From contig JAESSL010000287.1 of the NCBI GenBank assembly GCA_016764135.1, forward strand, positions 1 to 6,063: a stretch of DNA of 6,063 nucleotides. Reading direction: 5' to 3'. Below are positions 1 to 5,671 of this stretch, one piece after another. The translations under genes were made by a program, and so were the position numbers. The notes beneath the pieces were generated by a model that ran no database searches, was not told where the DNA came from, and saw nothing but the letters and a program-made list of their open reading frames with translations. The DNA is from Alphaproteobacteria bacterium (GTDB taxonomy: Bacteria > Pseudomonadota > Alphaproteobacteria > UBA8366 > GCA-2717185). Positions within the stretch are counted from its first letter, which is position 1. Every line of letters starts with the position of its first letter.

Positions 1-507
1 AAACCCCGCGCTTTCAATCTGGCTGTTGAACATCTTGGCGCCGTTTATCAGGTACGAACCATCGGGCTGTTCCTCGGCGCGGGTGGCGATGGCGGCGGCG
101 TCCGAGCCTGCCCCAGCCTCCGTCAAGCATAAGGCCAGCTGCACTTCACCCCGGACGACTTTGGGCAAAACAAGGTCCTTTTGCGCCTGGGAGCCAAAGC
201 GCGCAATCTGAGGCCCAACAATCACGGCCGCCCGGCCATAATGGGTCGACAAGGCGGAGGACGCGCGGGACAGCTCCTCGACAAAGACCACCATGCCCGT
301 GGGATCGACTTTTTCCAAACCGCTGTATTCGGGCGGCAACAGGAATCCGAATAACCCCAGTTCGCCAAGTTTCAGGAACGCCTCGCGCGGCGGTTCCACT
401 TTATCACGGACCCATTGTAGTATCTTCTCGCGTGGAAATTCCGTCTCGACGAAACGCCGGGACATATCCTTCAATGCTCGATGCTCGGGACTTAAACTAA
501 AATCCAT
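1..507 (-). CDS. Acyl-CoA dehydrogenase family protein, N-terminal part (3' end beyond window)
   Basis: Reading leftward from the ATG at 507, the frame stays open for 169 codons to the window edge, so the C-terminal half is missing. Visible are the all-alpha N-terminal domain (roughly residues 5-120, starting MDFSLSPEHRALKDMSRRFV) and the start of the beta domain with the family motif LTEAGAGSD near residue 136, which in acyl-CoA dehydrogenases lies at the FAD/acyl-CoA site. These enzymes oxidise acyl-CoA to enoyl-CoA in the cytoplasm and pass electrons to electron-transfer flavoprotein. The next motif reads NGAKMFNSQ where many members have a K-x-W/F-I-T/S-N/G pattern, so this may be a divergent subgroup and substrate length cannot be told. 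An AGGTAA-like ribosome site precedes the ATG. The gene starts 12 nt after the stop of the FMN reductase-like gene, suggesting co-transcription. Confidence 0.9.
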   Translation of the reverse strand, partial: MDFSLSPEHRALKDMSRRFVETEFPREKILQWVRDKVEPPREAFLKLGELGLFGFLLPPEYSGLEKVDPTGMVVFVEELSRASSALSTHYGRAAVIVGPQIARFGSQAQKDLVLPKVVRGEVQLALCLTEAGAGSDAAAIATRAEEQPDGSYLINGAKMFNSQIESAGF

Positions 508-519
508 TTTGCTTACCTG

Positions 520-1095
520 TTAACCGTGCAGCTTACCCAAGGTCCGGGCAAGTGCGGCGCCGACGTTCTCGACAACGGTTCGCCTCCCTTCATCCTTAAG
601 ATTCCCCTCATCATCGAAGGCGTCTCGCGCATTGGGCACAACCGCCTGCTCAGGAATTACAAGAACCCCGATGTTGCCCAATATCTGGCGGACATGGACC
701 AAGCCGCGCAAACCACCCATACCGCCGCCCGCCGCGATTAGTCCGGCCGTCTTGCCCTGATAGCCGCTCATGTCGGGAGCTCCGTTCTTGCGGGAGACCC
801 AGTCGATCAAGTTCTTAAGCGCTGCCGTAATCGAGCTGTTATACTCCGGCGCGGCGATAAGCAGGCCATTATGGCTCGTGAATAGCGCCTTCAATTTTTC
901 CGCACTTTCCGGCAAACCAATTTTGGCCTCAAGATCGCCGTCGTAAACCGGCATTGGGTAGTCAGCAAGGTCGATCGTTGTAACTGACGCGCCTTCAGAT
1001 TCAGCCGCTCGGACTGCTGTACGGAGAAGAATTTTATTGAGCGATTCGGCTCTTAGACTACCAGCGAAGGCGAGAATATTTGCGTTACTAGACAT
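520..1095 (-). CDS. NADPH-dependent FMN reductase family protein (NAD(P)H-dependent oxidoreductase)
   Basis: A 191-residue cytoplasmic flavodoxin-fold protein, the normal length for the NADPH-dependent FMN reductase family (ArsH/ChrR/YieF-like). The flavin-phosphate loop GSLRAESLNK lies at residues 12-21, and the conserved APEYNSSI...LKNLIDWVSR block lies at about 82-102, which in the family contacts FMN and forms the dimer face. A glycine-rich stretch (AAGGGMGG) follows near residue 115. Members reduce FMN, quinones, azo dyes or metal ions with NAD(P)H; the substrate here is not visible. The start was set at the ATG at 1095 rather than 69 nt upstream because AGGGAG sits 9 nt before it and the family begins at about this point; the longer frame adds an unconserved 23-residue head. 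The next gene, an acyl-CoA dehydrogenase, starts 12 nt downstream. The control region probably includes the palindrome at 1183-1204. Confidence 0.92.
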   Translation of the reverse strand: MSSNANILAFAGSLRAESLNKILLRTAVRAAESEGASVTTIDLADYPMPVYDGDLEAKIGLPESAEKLKALFTSHNGLLIAAPEYNSSITAALKNLIDWVSRKNGAPDMSGYQGKTAGLIAAGGGMGGLRGLVHVRQILGNIGVLVIPEQAVVPNARDAFDDEGNLKDEGRRTVVENVGAALARTLGKLHG

Positions 1096-1104
1096 AGAGT
1101 CTGA

Positions 1105-1110
1105 CTCCCT
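1105..1110 (-). promoter_or_regulatory. Ribosome binding site fixing the FMN reductase start
   Basis: On the minus strand AGGGAG lies 9 nt upstream of the ATG at 1095. It favours this start over the in-frame ATG further upstream, which would make a 214-residue protein. Confidence 0.7.
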
Positions 1111-1182
1111 AAATATGCATGAATATGGAATAATAAATGCAAGCGTCCGGTGATGCCACCCCATCTCAGGGCGGAAGGCCTT

Positions 1183-1204
1183 TTACACTGAGGCCTCAGT
1201 GTAA
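1183..1204. promoter_or_regulatory. Perfect 22-bp palindrome, likely operator
   Basis: Each half-site is TTACACTGAGG and the second half is its exact reverse complement, with no spacer. It lies between two divergent genes, 87 bp upstream of the FMN reductase ATG and 154 bp upstream of the cupredoxin-like ATG. A perfect spacer-less dyad of this size is typical of operators bound by homodimeric helix-turn-helix repressors, such as TetR-family proteins. No regulator gene is in the window, so the binding protein is unknown. There is no following T-run on either strand, which argues against a terminator. Confidence 0.6.
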
Positions 1205-1278
1205 CGCCACGACAACAGGTCATCAATTTTGCCGTTTCAGCAATCAAGATCGGCCAAGGCCGAAACCTTGAAAATTTC

Positions 1279-1291
1279 GACGCCAAGCGTC
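1279..1291. repeat. Short inverted repeat (hairpin) in the leader of the cupredoxin-like gene
   Basis: GACGC, then CAA, then GCGTC: a perfect 5-bp stem with a 3-nt loop, directly followed by a second hairpin at 1296-1313. The stem is short and could be chance, but the two in a row within 80 nt of a start codon may form leader structure. Confidence 0.35.
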
Positions 1292-1295
1292 AAAA

Positions 1296-1313
1296 AGCGA
1301 AACGTATTTCGCT
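1296..1313 (-). repeat. 7-bp-stem hairpin; possible weak minus-strand terminator or leader structure
   Basis: AGCGAAA and TTTCGCT form a perfect 7-bp stem around a 4-nt loop. On the minus strand the loop is TACG, of the UNCG tetraloop type, and the stem is followed by TTTTTG, giving a short T-tract. This could weakly stop leftward transcription from the permease side before it reaches the FMN reductase operon. The stem is not GC-rich, so the terminator reading is tentative; on the plus strand it would be a leader hairpin 45 nt before the start codon at 1359. Confidence 0.35.
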
Positions 1314-1347
1314 GTTCCTGATATAAGTAATACCATGGCTCACTTCC

Positions 1348-1351
1348 GGAG
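1348..1351 (+). promoter_or_regulatory. Ribosome binding site fixing the start at 1359
   Basis: GGAG sits 7 nt before the ATG at 1359. The in-frame ATG at 1335 has no comparable site, so the shorter protein, which has a more typical signal peptide (MKLSFHITS...), is preferred. Confidence 0.65.
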
Positions 1352-1358
1352 AAAATTG

Positions 1359-1829
1359 ATGAAACTCAGCTTCCACATTACAAGCGCCCTTGGCCTCCTT
1401 TTCGTTGGTATGATGGCCACGGCGCATCCGGTCTATGCAGCATCCCCGATGGTCATTAAATTTTCACAGATTCCTTGCCAGTTTATTGAATCGGAAAATG
1501 GCATCGACCACGGTTTTCAGACGGCGCGCAAATCCGACTGCGAGGCCATCAACGCGAAGTCTGGCGACCAGCGCGTATCCGCCGCGAAGGTGCTCAAATT
1601 AAAGCCCGGCAAATATATTTTCCGCGTCGCCAATAAAAACGTGCCCTACCCGTTGGGTTTTTGGTTGCGCGGTCAGGGCCTAAGCCGTCTGACCCTCCCC
1701 AGCGTCTCGGGAGGCGGCTTGGTTATCGGCGCGACCAAGGATTACTCAATCGAGTTGAAGGCGGGCGACTACGTCTACTCCTGTCCACTCAATTCAACGC
1801 CGGATTACCGTATCAAAGTTGAGGGGTGA
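1359..1829 (+). CDS. Secreted cupredoxin-like protein lacking the canonical copper ligand set
   Basis: A 156-residue exported protein. The N-terminus is a Sec signal peptide (MK, hydrophobic stretch about 10-20, probable cleavage after VYA at 27). The second half has the rhythm of a cupredoxin beta-sandwich: LKPGKYIFRVANKN (81-94), then PLGFWLRG (98-105), then LKAGDYVYSCP (133-143) leading to a C-terminal strand RIKVEG. In cupredoxins the last loop carries Cys, His and Met copper ligands. Here Cys142 is present but is followed by PLNSTPDY, with no His or Met, and the position expected for the first His reads PLGF. A type-1 copper centre is therefore unlikely. Cys40 and Cys61 could form a disulfide. 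The partner or substrate is unknown; a periplasmic metal or redox-related role is inferred only from fold resemblance. It is monocistronic, with the convergent permease gene downstream. The start at 1359 is chosen over 1335 on the GGAG site. Confidence 0.75.
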   Translation: MKLSFHITSALGLLFVGMMATAHPVYAASPMVIKFSQIPCQFIESENGIDHGFQTARKSDCEAINAKSGDQRVSAAKVLKLKPGKYIFRVANKNVPYPLGFWLRGQGLSRLTLPSVSGGGLVIGATKDYSIELKAGDYVYSCPLNSTPDYRIKVEG

Positions 1830-1909
1830 CAGTCGCCACGGCAACACACCACCGACGCAGCCTGCTCGCCCGCGCCAGGTCGAGCTTTAAATGTTACAAA
1901 ATCCGCCTC
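1830..1909. other. Convergent intergenic gap
   Basis: Eighty bases between the stops of the cupredoxin-like gene and the permease gene. No strong GC-rich hairpin with a T-run is visible on either strand, so a factor-independent terminator cannot be assigned. Confidence 0.4.
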
Positions 1910-2869
1910 TCAGCCCCTACCAACCGTTTTTGCGTCGAAATACCGACATTGCATTACAAACATAGCGGCGATCGTCAGCGCGATTCCCGGTAATACGATG
2001 GGCGCCGGCGCTCCGTTTCCGGCGGCGAATTCAAACGCCGCCACCAGTGCGGGCGTAAGGTACCCGTAGCTCATCACCTTGGTCGGTCCCAGATGAAGCG
2101 TCGCGTGCTGCATGATAAAAAAGCTGATAATCGTCGTAAAAACGGCAAGATAAGCAACGCCGAGCAAAACTGTGACGTCAATCGCCCACATGTCCAATTT
2201 AAATATCGCCACGTTATTTAGCAACGCCAGCCAGATTGTTCCCGTTGCGAGAACCCAAAACGCCATAACCGCAGCCGGTTCATTTCGATTAAACCGTCGG
2301 ACGAGCGGTGTGTAGAGCCCCATGGCCAATAGCCCGAGCAAAAATATCAGGTCGCCCTGATTAAATGCGAGGCCAAGAAACAGCTCCCAATCGCCCTTGA
2401 AAAGGACCCAAAGGGCGCCGAGCGCGCCGATCACAAGGGCCGCCAGGCGTGAAACCCCTATCTTTTCACGGACGAGAATCACCGCATAAATTGCCGCGAC
2501 TCCAGGAAGCAACGTGTAGAGCGCCGCAGCATTCAAGGCGGAGGTCAGACGCAACGCCTCAAACATACACCAGAAGAAAATCACGACGCAGGCGCTGATC
2601 AGGAAATAGCCGACAAATGCTTTTACGCCCGGGATTGCAAAGCCGTGCCGCCAGATGATGTAGGGCGCGAACAGCGCCGTCGCCAGAGCGAAACGCAAAA
2701 ACGTCAGGAGTTCCGGGTCGAGGGCGTGGGTGATCGCGGCGCCAACCGTAAACGATGTCGTTACCAGCGCACGACCGAGCAACAATTGCCCATGCACGCG
2801 CAGCTCGGATACAGGCGTATGAGACGATGTTTCGCTTCTCAACAGGGGTTTTCCTTCCAGTTCAACCAA
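1910..2869 (-). CDS. EamA/DMT-superfamily permease (ten transmembrane helices)
   Basis: A 319-residue inner-membrane protein with about ten hydrophobic helices in two similar halves (about 27-157 and 172-308), the layout and length of drug/metabolite transporters with two EamA domains. Typical signatures are FLRFALATALFAPYI in helix 2, LNAAALYTLLPGVAAIYAVI in helices 3-4 before the REKIG loop, and YGYLTPALVAAFEF near helix 9. The family exports or takes up small metabolites; the substrate cannot be read from sequence. No ATG occurs in frame until about residue 100, so a non-ATG start is needed. TTG at 2869 is preferred because AGGGG lies 5 nt upstream and an in-frame TGA is four codons upstream. 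GTG at 2797, just before the first helix, is an alternative. The gene stands alone, convergent with its left neighbour and divergent from the 3120-5637 cluster. Confidence 0.88.
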   Translation of the reverse strand: MVELEGKPLLRSETSSHTPVSELRVHGQLLLGRALVTTSFTVGAAITHALDPELLTFLRFALATALFAPYIIWRHGFAIPGVKAFVGYFLISACVVIFFWCMFEALRLTSALNAAALYTLLPGVAAIYAVILVREKIGVSRLAALVIGALGALWVLFKGDWELFLGLAFNQGDLIFLLGLLAMGLYTPLVRRFNRNEPAAVMAFWVLATGTIWLALLNNVAIFKLDMWAIDVTVLLGVAYLAVFTTIISFFIMQHATLHLGPTKVMSYGYLTPALVAAFEFAAGNGAPAPIVLPGIALTIAAMFVMQCRYFDAKTVGRG

Positions 2870-2874
2870 ACCAG

Positions 2875-2879
2875 CCCCT
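2875..2879 (-). promoter_or_regulatory. Ribosome binding site supporting a TTG start for the permease
   Basis: On the minus strand AGGGG lies 5 nt before TTG at 2869. It is the best-placed ribosome site among the non-ATG starts available to the permease frame. Confidence 0.5.
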
Positions 2880-2881
2880 CA

Positions 2882-2959
2882 TGGACCGTGCCATTTATTC
2901 GCGAGGCGATGATTATCGCGGGCAACGTCTTCCAGGAATTACGCGAAGAAGAAGCCTAG
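2882..2959 (+). pseudogene. Possible 3' remnant of an unidentified gene
   Basis: In the short stretch outside the permease gene, one plus-strand frame ends FIREAMIIAGNVFQELREE plus EA and a TAG at 2957-2959. The codons look coding (CGC GAG GCG, ATC GCG GGC, GTC TTC CAG) and the peptide reads as an amphipathic C-terminal helix. A GC-rich inverted repeat begins 7 nt after the stop, where a terminator hairpin would be expected. Further upstream the frame is only antisense to the permease, and no start or domain is recognisable. The family is not recognised, and chance is possible. Confidence 0.25.
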
Positions 2960-2966
2960 ACCAACA

Positions 2967-2992
2967 CAGGGGCGCCCGACCACACGCCCCTG
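2967..2992. repeat. GC-rich inverted repeat (8-bp arms)
   Basis: CAGGGGCG and CGCCCCTG pair perfectly across a 10-nt loop. The stem is strong, but no T-run follows on either strand, so it is not a standard intrinsic terminator. It could be the base of an old terminator behind the remnant at 2882-2959, or an operator in the divergent gap between the permease and the 3120 operon. Confidence 0.45.
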
Positions 2993-3119
2993 CTCCACCC
3001 CAATCAAAGAACACTGCTTTCTGCCAGATCGGGTGTGCGTATTGTCGCATAGCGCTAATACACATTGTGTCCGGGCGCACGCCTCACCAACTTAGCTTCA
3101 GATTACAAAAGAGGGTAAA
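2993..3119. promoter_or_regulatory. Upstream control region of the 3120-5637 cluster
   Basis: This 127-nt stretch must hold the promoter of the plus-strand cluster. It is richer in A and T toward the gene. A small palindrome ACACATTGTGT (3060-3070) and a spaced GTATT/AATAC dyad (3039-3043 and 3057-3061) are visible and could be regulator sites. No convincing -35/-10 pair could be assigned. A ribosome site GAGGG (3111-3115) lies 4 nt before the ATG at 3120. Confidence 0.4.
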
Positions 3120-3682
3120 ATGAAGAGGTTGTTTAACGTCGCTGCAATTTTATCGATGATATTTTTCGTCGCTGAAATCGACGCGGCGAAAGCCCATGGC
3201 GAATCCCATGAGGATCATTCTGTAACGCCATCCAAGTTACAAAAAATGCCTCGTCCCGACCATGGCCAAGGTAGCGGTGAACATGGCGCTAAGAACATGC
3301 GCCATGAAACGATGGGTCGCGATGAAATTCCAAAAGACCTCAATACATCGACCTCAAAATTGTCCGGGAAGAAGCGCTTCAAAGTAAAAATTGCGCCACA
3401 GGAAAACCAGCCTGCGATCAATGTTTTACAGAGCTGGATTCTTAATATCGCAACGGCGGATGGGCGCCCGGTCGAAAACGCTATGATTATCGTATTTGGC
3501 GGTATGCCAACCCATGGCCATGGACTGCCAACCGCGCCTCGGGTGACAAGAACCTTGGAAACGGCGAATATCTCCTTGAAGGCGTTAGATTTAATATGCC
3601 GGGCTGGTGGGAGTTGAAATTTCAAATCAGCGACGAGCATCAGAACGACGTCATCGTCTTCAATCTTGTTTTAAAACGCTGA
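3120..3682 (+). pseudogene. His/Met-rich exported YtkA/FixH-like protein, frameshifted
   Basis: The first frame codes 165 residues to a TGA at 3615-3617. A signal peptide ends near AKA at residue 25, so the mature chain may begin with His26. Residues 26-65 are polar and rich in His (26, 30, 33, 48, 55, 62) and Met (43, 60, 65), as in metal-binding tails. A YtkA/FixH-like beta domain follows: LQSWILNIATADGRPVENA and GGMPTHGHGLPTAPRVT (127-143). After residue 143 the family-like sequence continues in the next frame as KNLGNGEYLLEGVRFNMPGW, then WELKFQI and a C-terminal FNLVLKR, ending at TGA 3680-3682. One missing base in the ACAAGAAC stretch at about 3546-3551 explains this; restored, the protein is 187 residues. 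It may be a true pseudogene or a sequencing error. The role is inferred to be periplasmic copper handling or serving as substrate of the adjacent di-heme enzyme, whose TTG start lies 3 nt after the restored stop. Confidence 0.8.
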
Positions 3683-3685
3683 CGA

Positions 3686-4978
3686 TTGGCCGTTCTCGTG
3701 AAACTTTGGGGCCTAGTTTTCCTTTCAACCGCCATTCTATCTTTGTTTACCGTTTCAACCCACGCAGCGGAGGCTTTGCACCGAATTCAATGGACGAAAA
3801 GCGAAGTTGAGAGCCTGCGCGGGTTATGGATTGGCAGTATCGCAAAAACGCCCGCCGACAAGACAAACGGCGTCGCTGATAACGCTAGAGCGGCGCGATT
3901 CGGGCATCGGTTGTTCTTTGATACCCGCTTGAGCAGTGATGGTCAGGTCGCCTGCGCAACATGCCACTTGCCTGCGCTCGCATTTACCGACGGGCGAAAG
4001 CTCGCCCGTGGCGTGGGGACATCAGGGCGGAACACCATGACCATTATTGGCGCCGCATACAGTCCTTGGCTCTTTTGGGATGGCCGAAAGGACAGTCTAT
4101 GGTCACAAGCGCTCGGCCCGATGGAAAGTGTCGTGGAGCATGGCGGCGATCGCGTCCAGTATGCTCATCTGGTGTCGAAAGACGCCCAGTATCGTGCGGA
4201 ATACGAATCCCTGTTTGGCCCCCTGCCCGATTTATCCAACGCCATACGGTTTCCATCATCTGCAGGTCCCGTTGATGACGACTTGCGACGCGCGGCGTGG
4301 GAGAATATGGCGCCACGAGACCGAACCTCTATTTCAACAATATTCGCCAATTTGGGCAAAGCGATCGCAGCGTATGAACGGCTCCTGGCGCCGTCATCAT
4401 CCCAGTTTGATCATTATGTCAAAGCGATCCTGACAAAAGACGCCGTACTTGCGAAGTCGATAATGTCGCGGGATGAAGAGGCCGGTTTGCGGCTTTTTAT
4501 CGGGCCTGGCCGATGCATTCAATGTCACAACAGCCCCTTGATGACCAACAATTCGTTCCATAACATCGGCCTTGCGGACCCTGAACATCCACCTCCAGAT
4601 AAAGGACGGCTGATCGGGGTCAAACAGGTGCTACGGGATGAATTCAATTGCCGAAGTCGTCATAGCGACGATCAGAGCGCAAGTTGTCGTGAATTAGATT
4701 TCATCAAAATAAGCGACCCCCATTTTGATCGAGGCTTTAAAACCCCGACATTGCGGAACGTTTCAAAAACCGCGCCATATATGCATGACGGACGCTTTTC
4801 GACCCTTGGAACAGCGCTACGACATTACAACAAAGCGCCCCGACAACCTGTGGGACAGACGGAACTAACACCGCTCGATTTCAACAAAAAAGAATTGTCA
4901 CAGTTGGAGAAATTTCTGCGTACATTATCGAGCGCACCAGACGTTGAGCCTTTCTGGTTGGAGCCACCCGAAAATTAG
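3686..4978 (+). CDS. MauG/MbnH-type di-heme cytochrome c peroxidase family protein
   Basis: A 430-residue exported protein with signal peptide (LWGLVFLSTAILSLFTV...THA, cleavage near 27). Two heme c sites are present: C90-A-T-C93-H94 followed by the typical AFTDG, and C277-I-Q-C280-H281. Other family blocks are GRNTMTIIGAAYSPWLFWDGR (115-134 region, Trp128 and Trp131 near the inter-heme path) and TPTLRNVSKTAPYMHDGRFS (353-372). In classical bacterial cytochrome c peroxidases a Met ligates the high-potential heme; here the aligned stretch ALRHYN places Tyr381, as in MauG and MbnH, which use peroxide to oxidise tryptophans in partner proteins. Cys322 and Cys334 may pair in a loop seen in many relatives. 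No ATG occurs in frame until about residue 118. TTG at 3686 or GTG at 3698 (signal peptide beginning VKLWGL) are the candidates, neither with a clear ribosome site, so translation may be coupled to the upstream gene. The chosen start is uncertain by 12 nt. Confidence 0.88.
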   Translation: MAVLVKLWGLVFLSTAILSLFTVSTHAAEALHRIQWTKSEVESLRGLWIGSIAKTPADKTNGVADNARAARFGHRLFFDTRLSSDGQVACATCHLPALAFTDGRKLARGVGTSGRNTMTIIGAAYSPWLFWDGRKDSLWSQALGPMESVVEHGGDRVQYAHLVSKDAQYRAEYESLFGPLPDLSNAIRFPSSAGPVDDDLRRAAWENMAPRDRTSISTIFANLGKAIAAYERLLAPSSSQFDHYVKAILTKDAVLAKSIMSRDEEAGLRLFIGPGRCIQCHNSPLMTNNSFHNIGLADPEHPPPDKGRLIGVKQVLRDEFNCRSRHSDDQSASCRELDFIKISDPHFDRGFKTPTLRNVSKTAPYMHDGRFSTLGTALRHYNKAPRQPVGQTELTPLDFNKKELSQLEKFLRTLSSAPDVEPFWLEPPEN

Positions 4979-4998
4979 ACCTGTTATCTGGAATTCTC

Positions 4999-5637
4999 AT
5001 GACGACGCCAATTCTGCATGGCCCGGCCTACAGCACCTATGTTCGCACGGCGCGCCTCGCCTTACTCGAGAAGGGCGTAAATTACACACTCGATAGTTTT
5101 GATATTTTTGAGGGCATTCCGACGGAACAATCGGCGCGCCACCCGTTCAACAAAGTCCCCGCGCTTACCCATAATGATTTTGTTTTATATGAAACCGTTG
5201 CGATCTGTCGCTATGTCGATGAAGCATTCGAAGGTCCGGCCTTACAACCAGAATCAGCAAAAGATCGAGCGCGCATGACGCAAATATGCGCATTGCTGGA
5301 CAACTACGCTTTCGCACCCGCGCTCGGCGTCATCATATGGCAGCGACTTGTCGCGCCAATGACCGGCGACGCCCCCGATGAGGCCCTGATCGCCACGGCT
5401 GTTCCAAAGGTCGAGAATGCGTTTTCTGTATTAAATGCGTTTATCGGTGAGCGCGATCACCTTGTTGGCGATCAACTGAGCCTGGCCGACTTACATTTGA
5501 TTCCAAATTATTTTTACTTTTTGCTGACCCCGGAAGGCGTCGCCCTTACGCAGAAGAGTCCAAACCTCAAACGGTGGTGGGAGAATATGCGCGACCGCGA
5601 CTCTGTGAAAGCAACCGACCCAGAAATGCCCGGGTAG
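4999..5637 (+). CDS. Glutathione S-transferase family protein
   Basis: A 212-residue cytoplasmic protein of normal GST length. The thioredoxin-like N-terminal domain (about 1-78) begins ILHGPAYSTYVRTARLAL with Ser12 (or Tyr11) at the catalytic position. It has FNKVPAL with the cis-proline Pro54, and LYETVAICRYVDE, where Glu65-Thr66 replaces the common Glu-Ser pair that binds the gamma-glutamyl part of glutathione. The helical C-terminal domain (about 88-205) contains LVGDQLSLADLHLIPN, the N-capping box typical of the family. It likely conjugates or reduces an electrophile with glutathione; the class and substrate are not evident. The start is 20 nt after the di-heme peroxidase stop, suggesting the same transcript, although the enzyme acts in a different compartment. 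Only a weak ribosome site (GGAAT) precedes it. Confidence 0.92.
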   Translation: MTTPILHGPAYSTYVRTARLALLEKGVNYTLDSFDIFEGIPTEQSARHPFNKVPALTHNDFVLYETVAICRYVDEAFEGPALQPESAKDRARMTQICALLDNYAFAPALGVIIWQRLVAPMTGDAPDEALIATAVPKVENAFSVLNAFIGERDHLVGDQLSLADLHLIPNYFYFLLTPEGVALTQKSPNLKRWWENMRDRDSVKATDPEMPG

Positions 5638-5671
5638 ACATTATGCCTGAAGAGACCAACCGCTCTCCCGC

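Noticed and set aside
1113..1126. Imperfect 14-bp dyad ATATGCATGAATAT upstream of the FMN reductase
   Set aside because: It is AT-rich with a mismatched inner pair, so chance is likely; no promoter could be anchored to it.
2645..2881. Plus-strand open frames opposite the permease start
   Set aside because: They are antisense to a clear EamA permease and have Arg/Gln-rich, non-conserved composition; only the tail outside the permease is kept as a weak remnant.
3546..3556. Programmed frameshift in the YtkA-like gene
   Set aside because: The ACAAGAACC stretch has no slippery heptamer and no obvious downstream stimulatory structure; a deletion or sequencing error is simpler.
3215..3640. A 141-codon minus-strand open frame over the YtkA-like gene
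   Set aside because: It mirrors a recognisable plus-strand domain and has no motif or ribosome site of its own.
5638..5671. Possible terminator between the convergent GST and AhpD-like genes
   Set aside because: Only a 4-bp AGAG/CTCT stem with a long loop and no T-run was seen.
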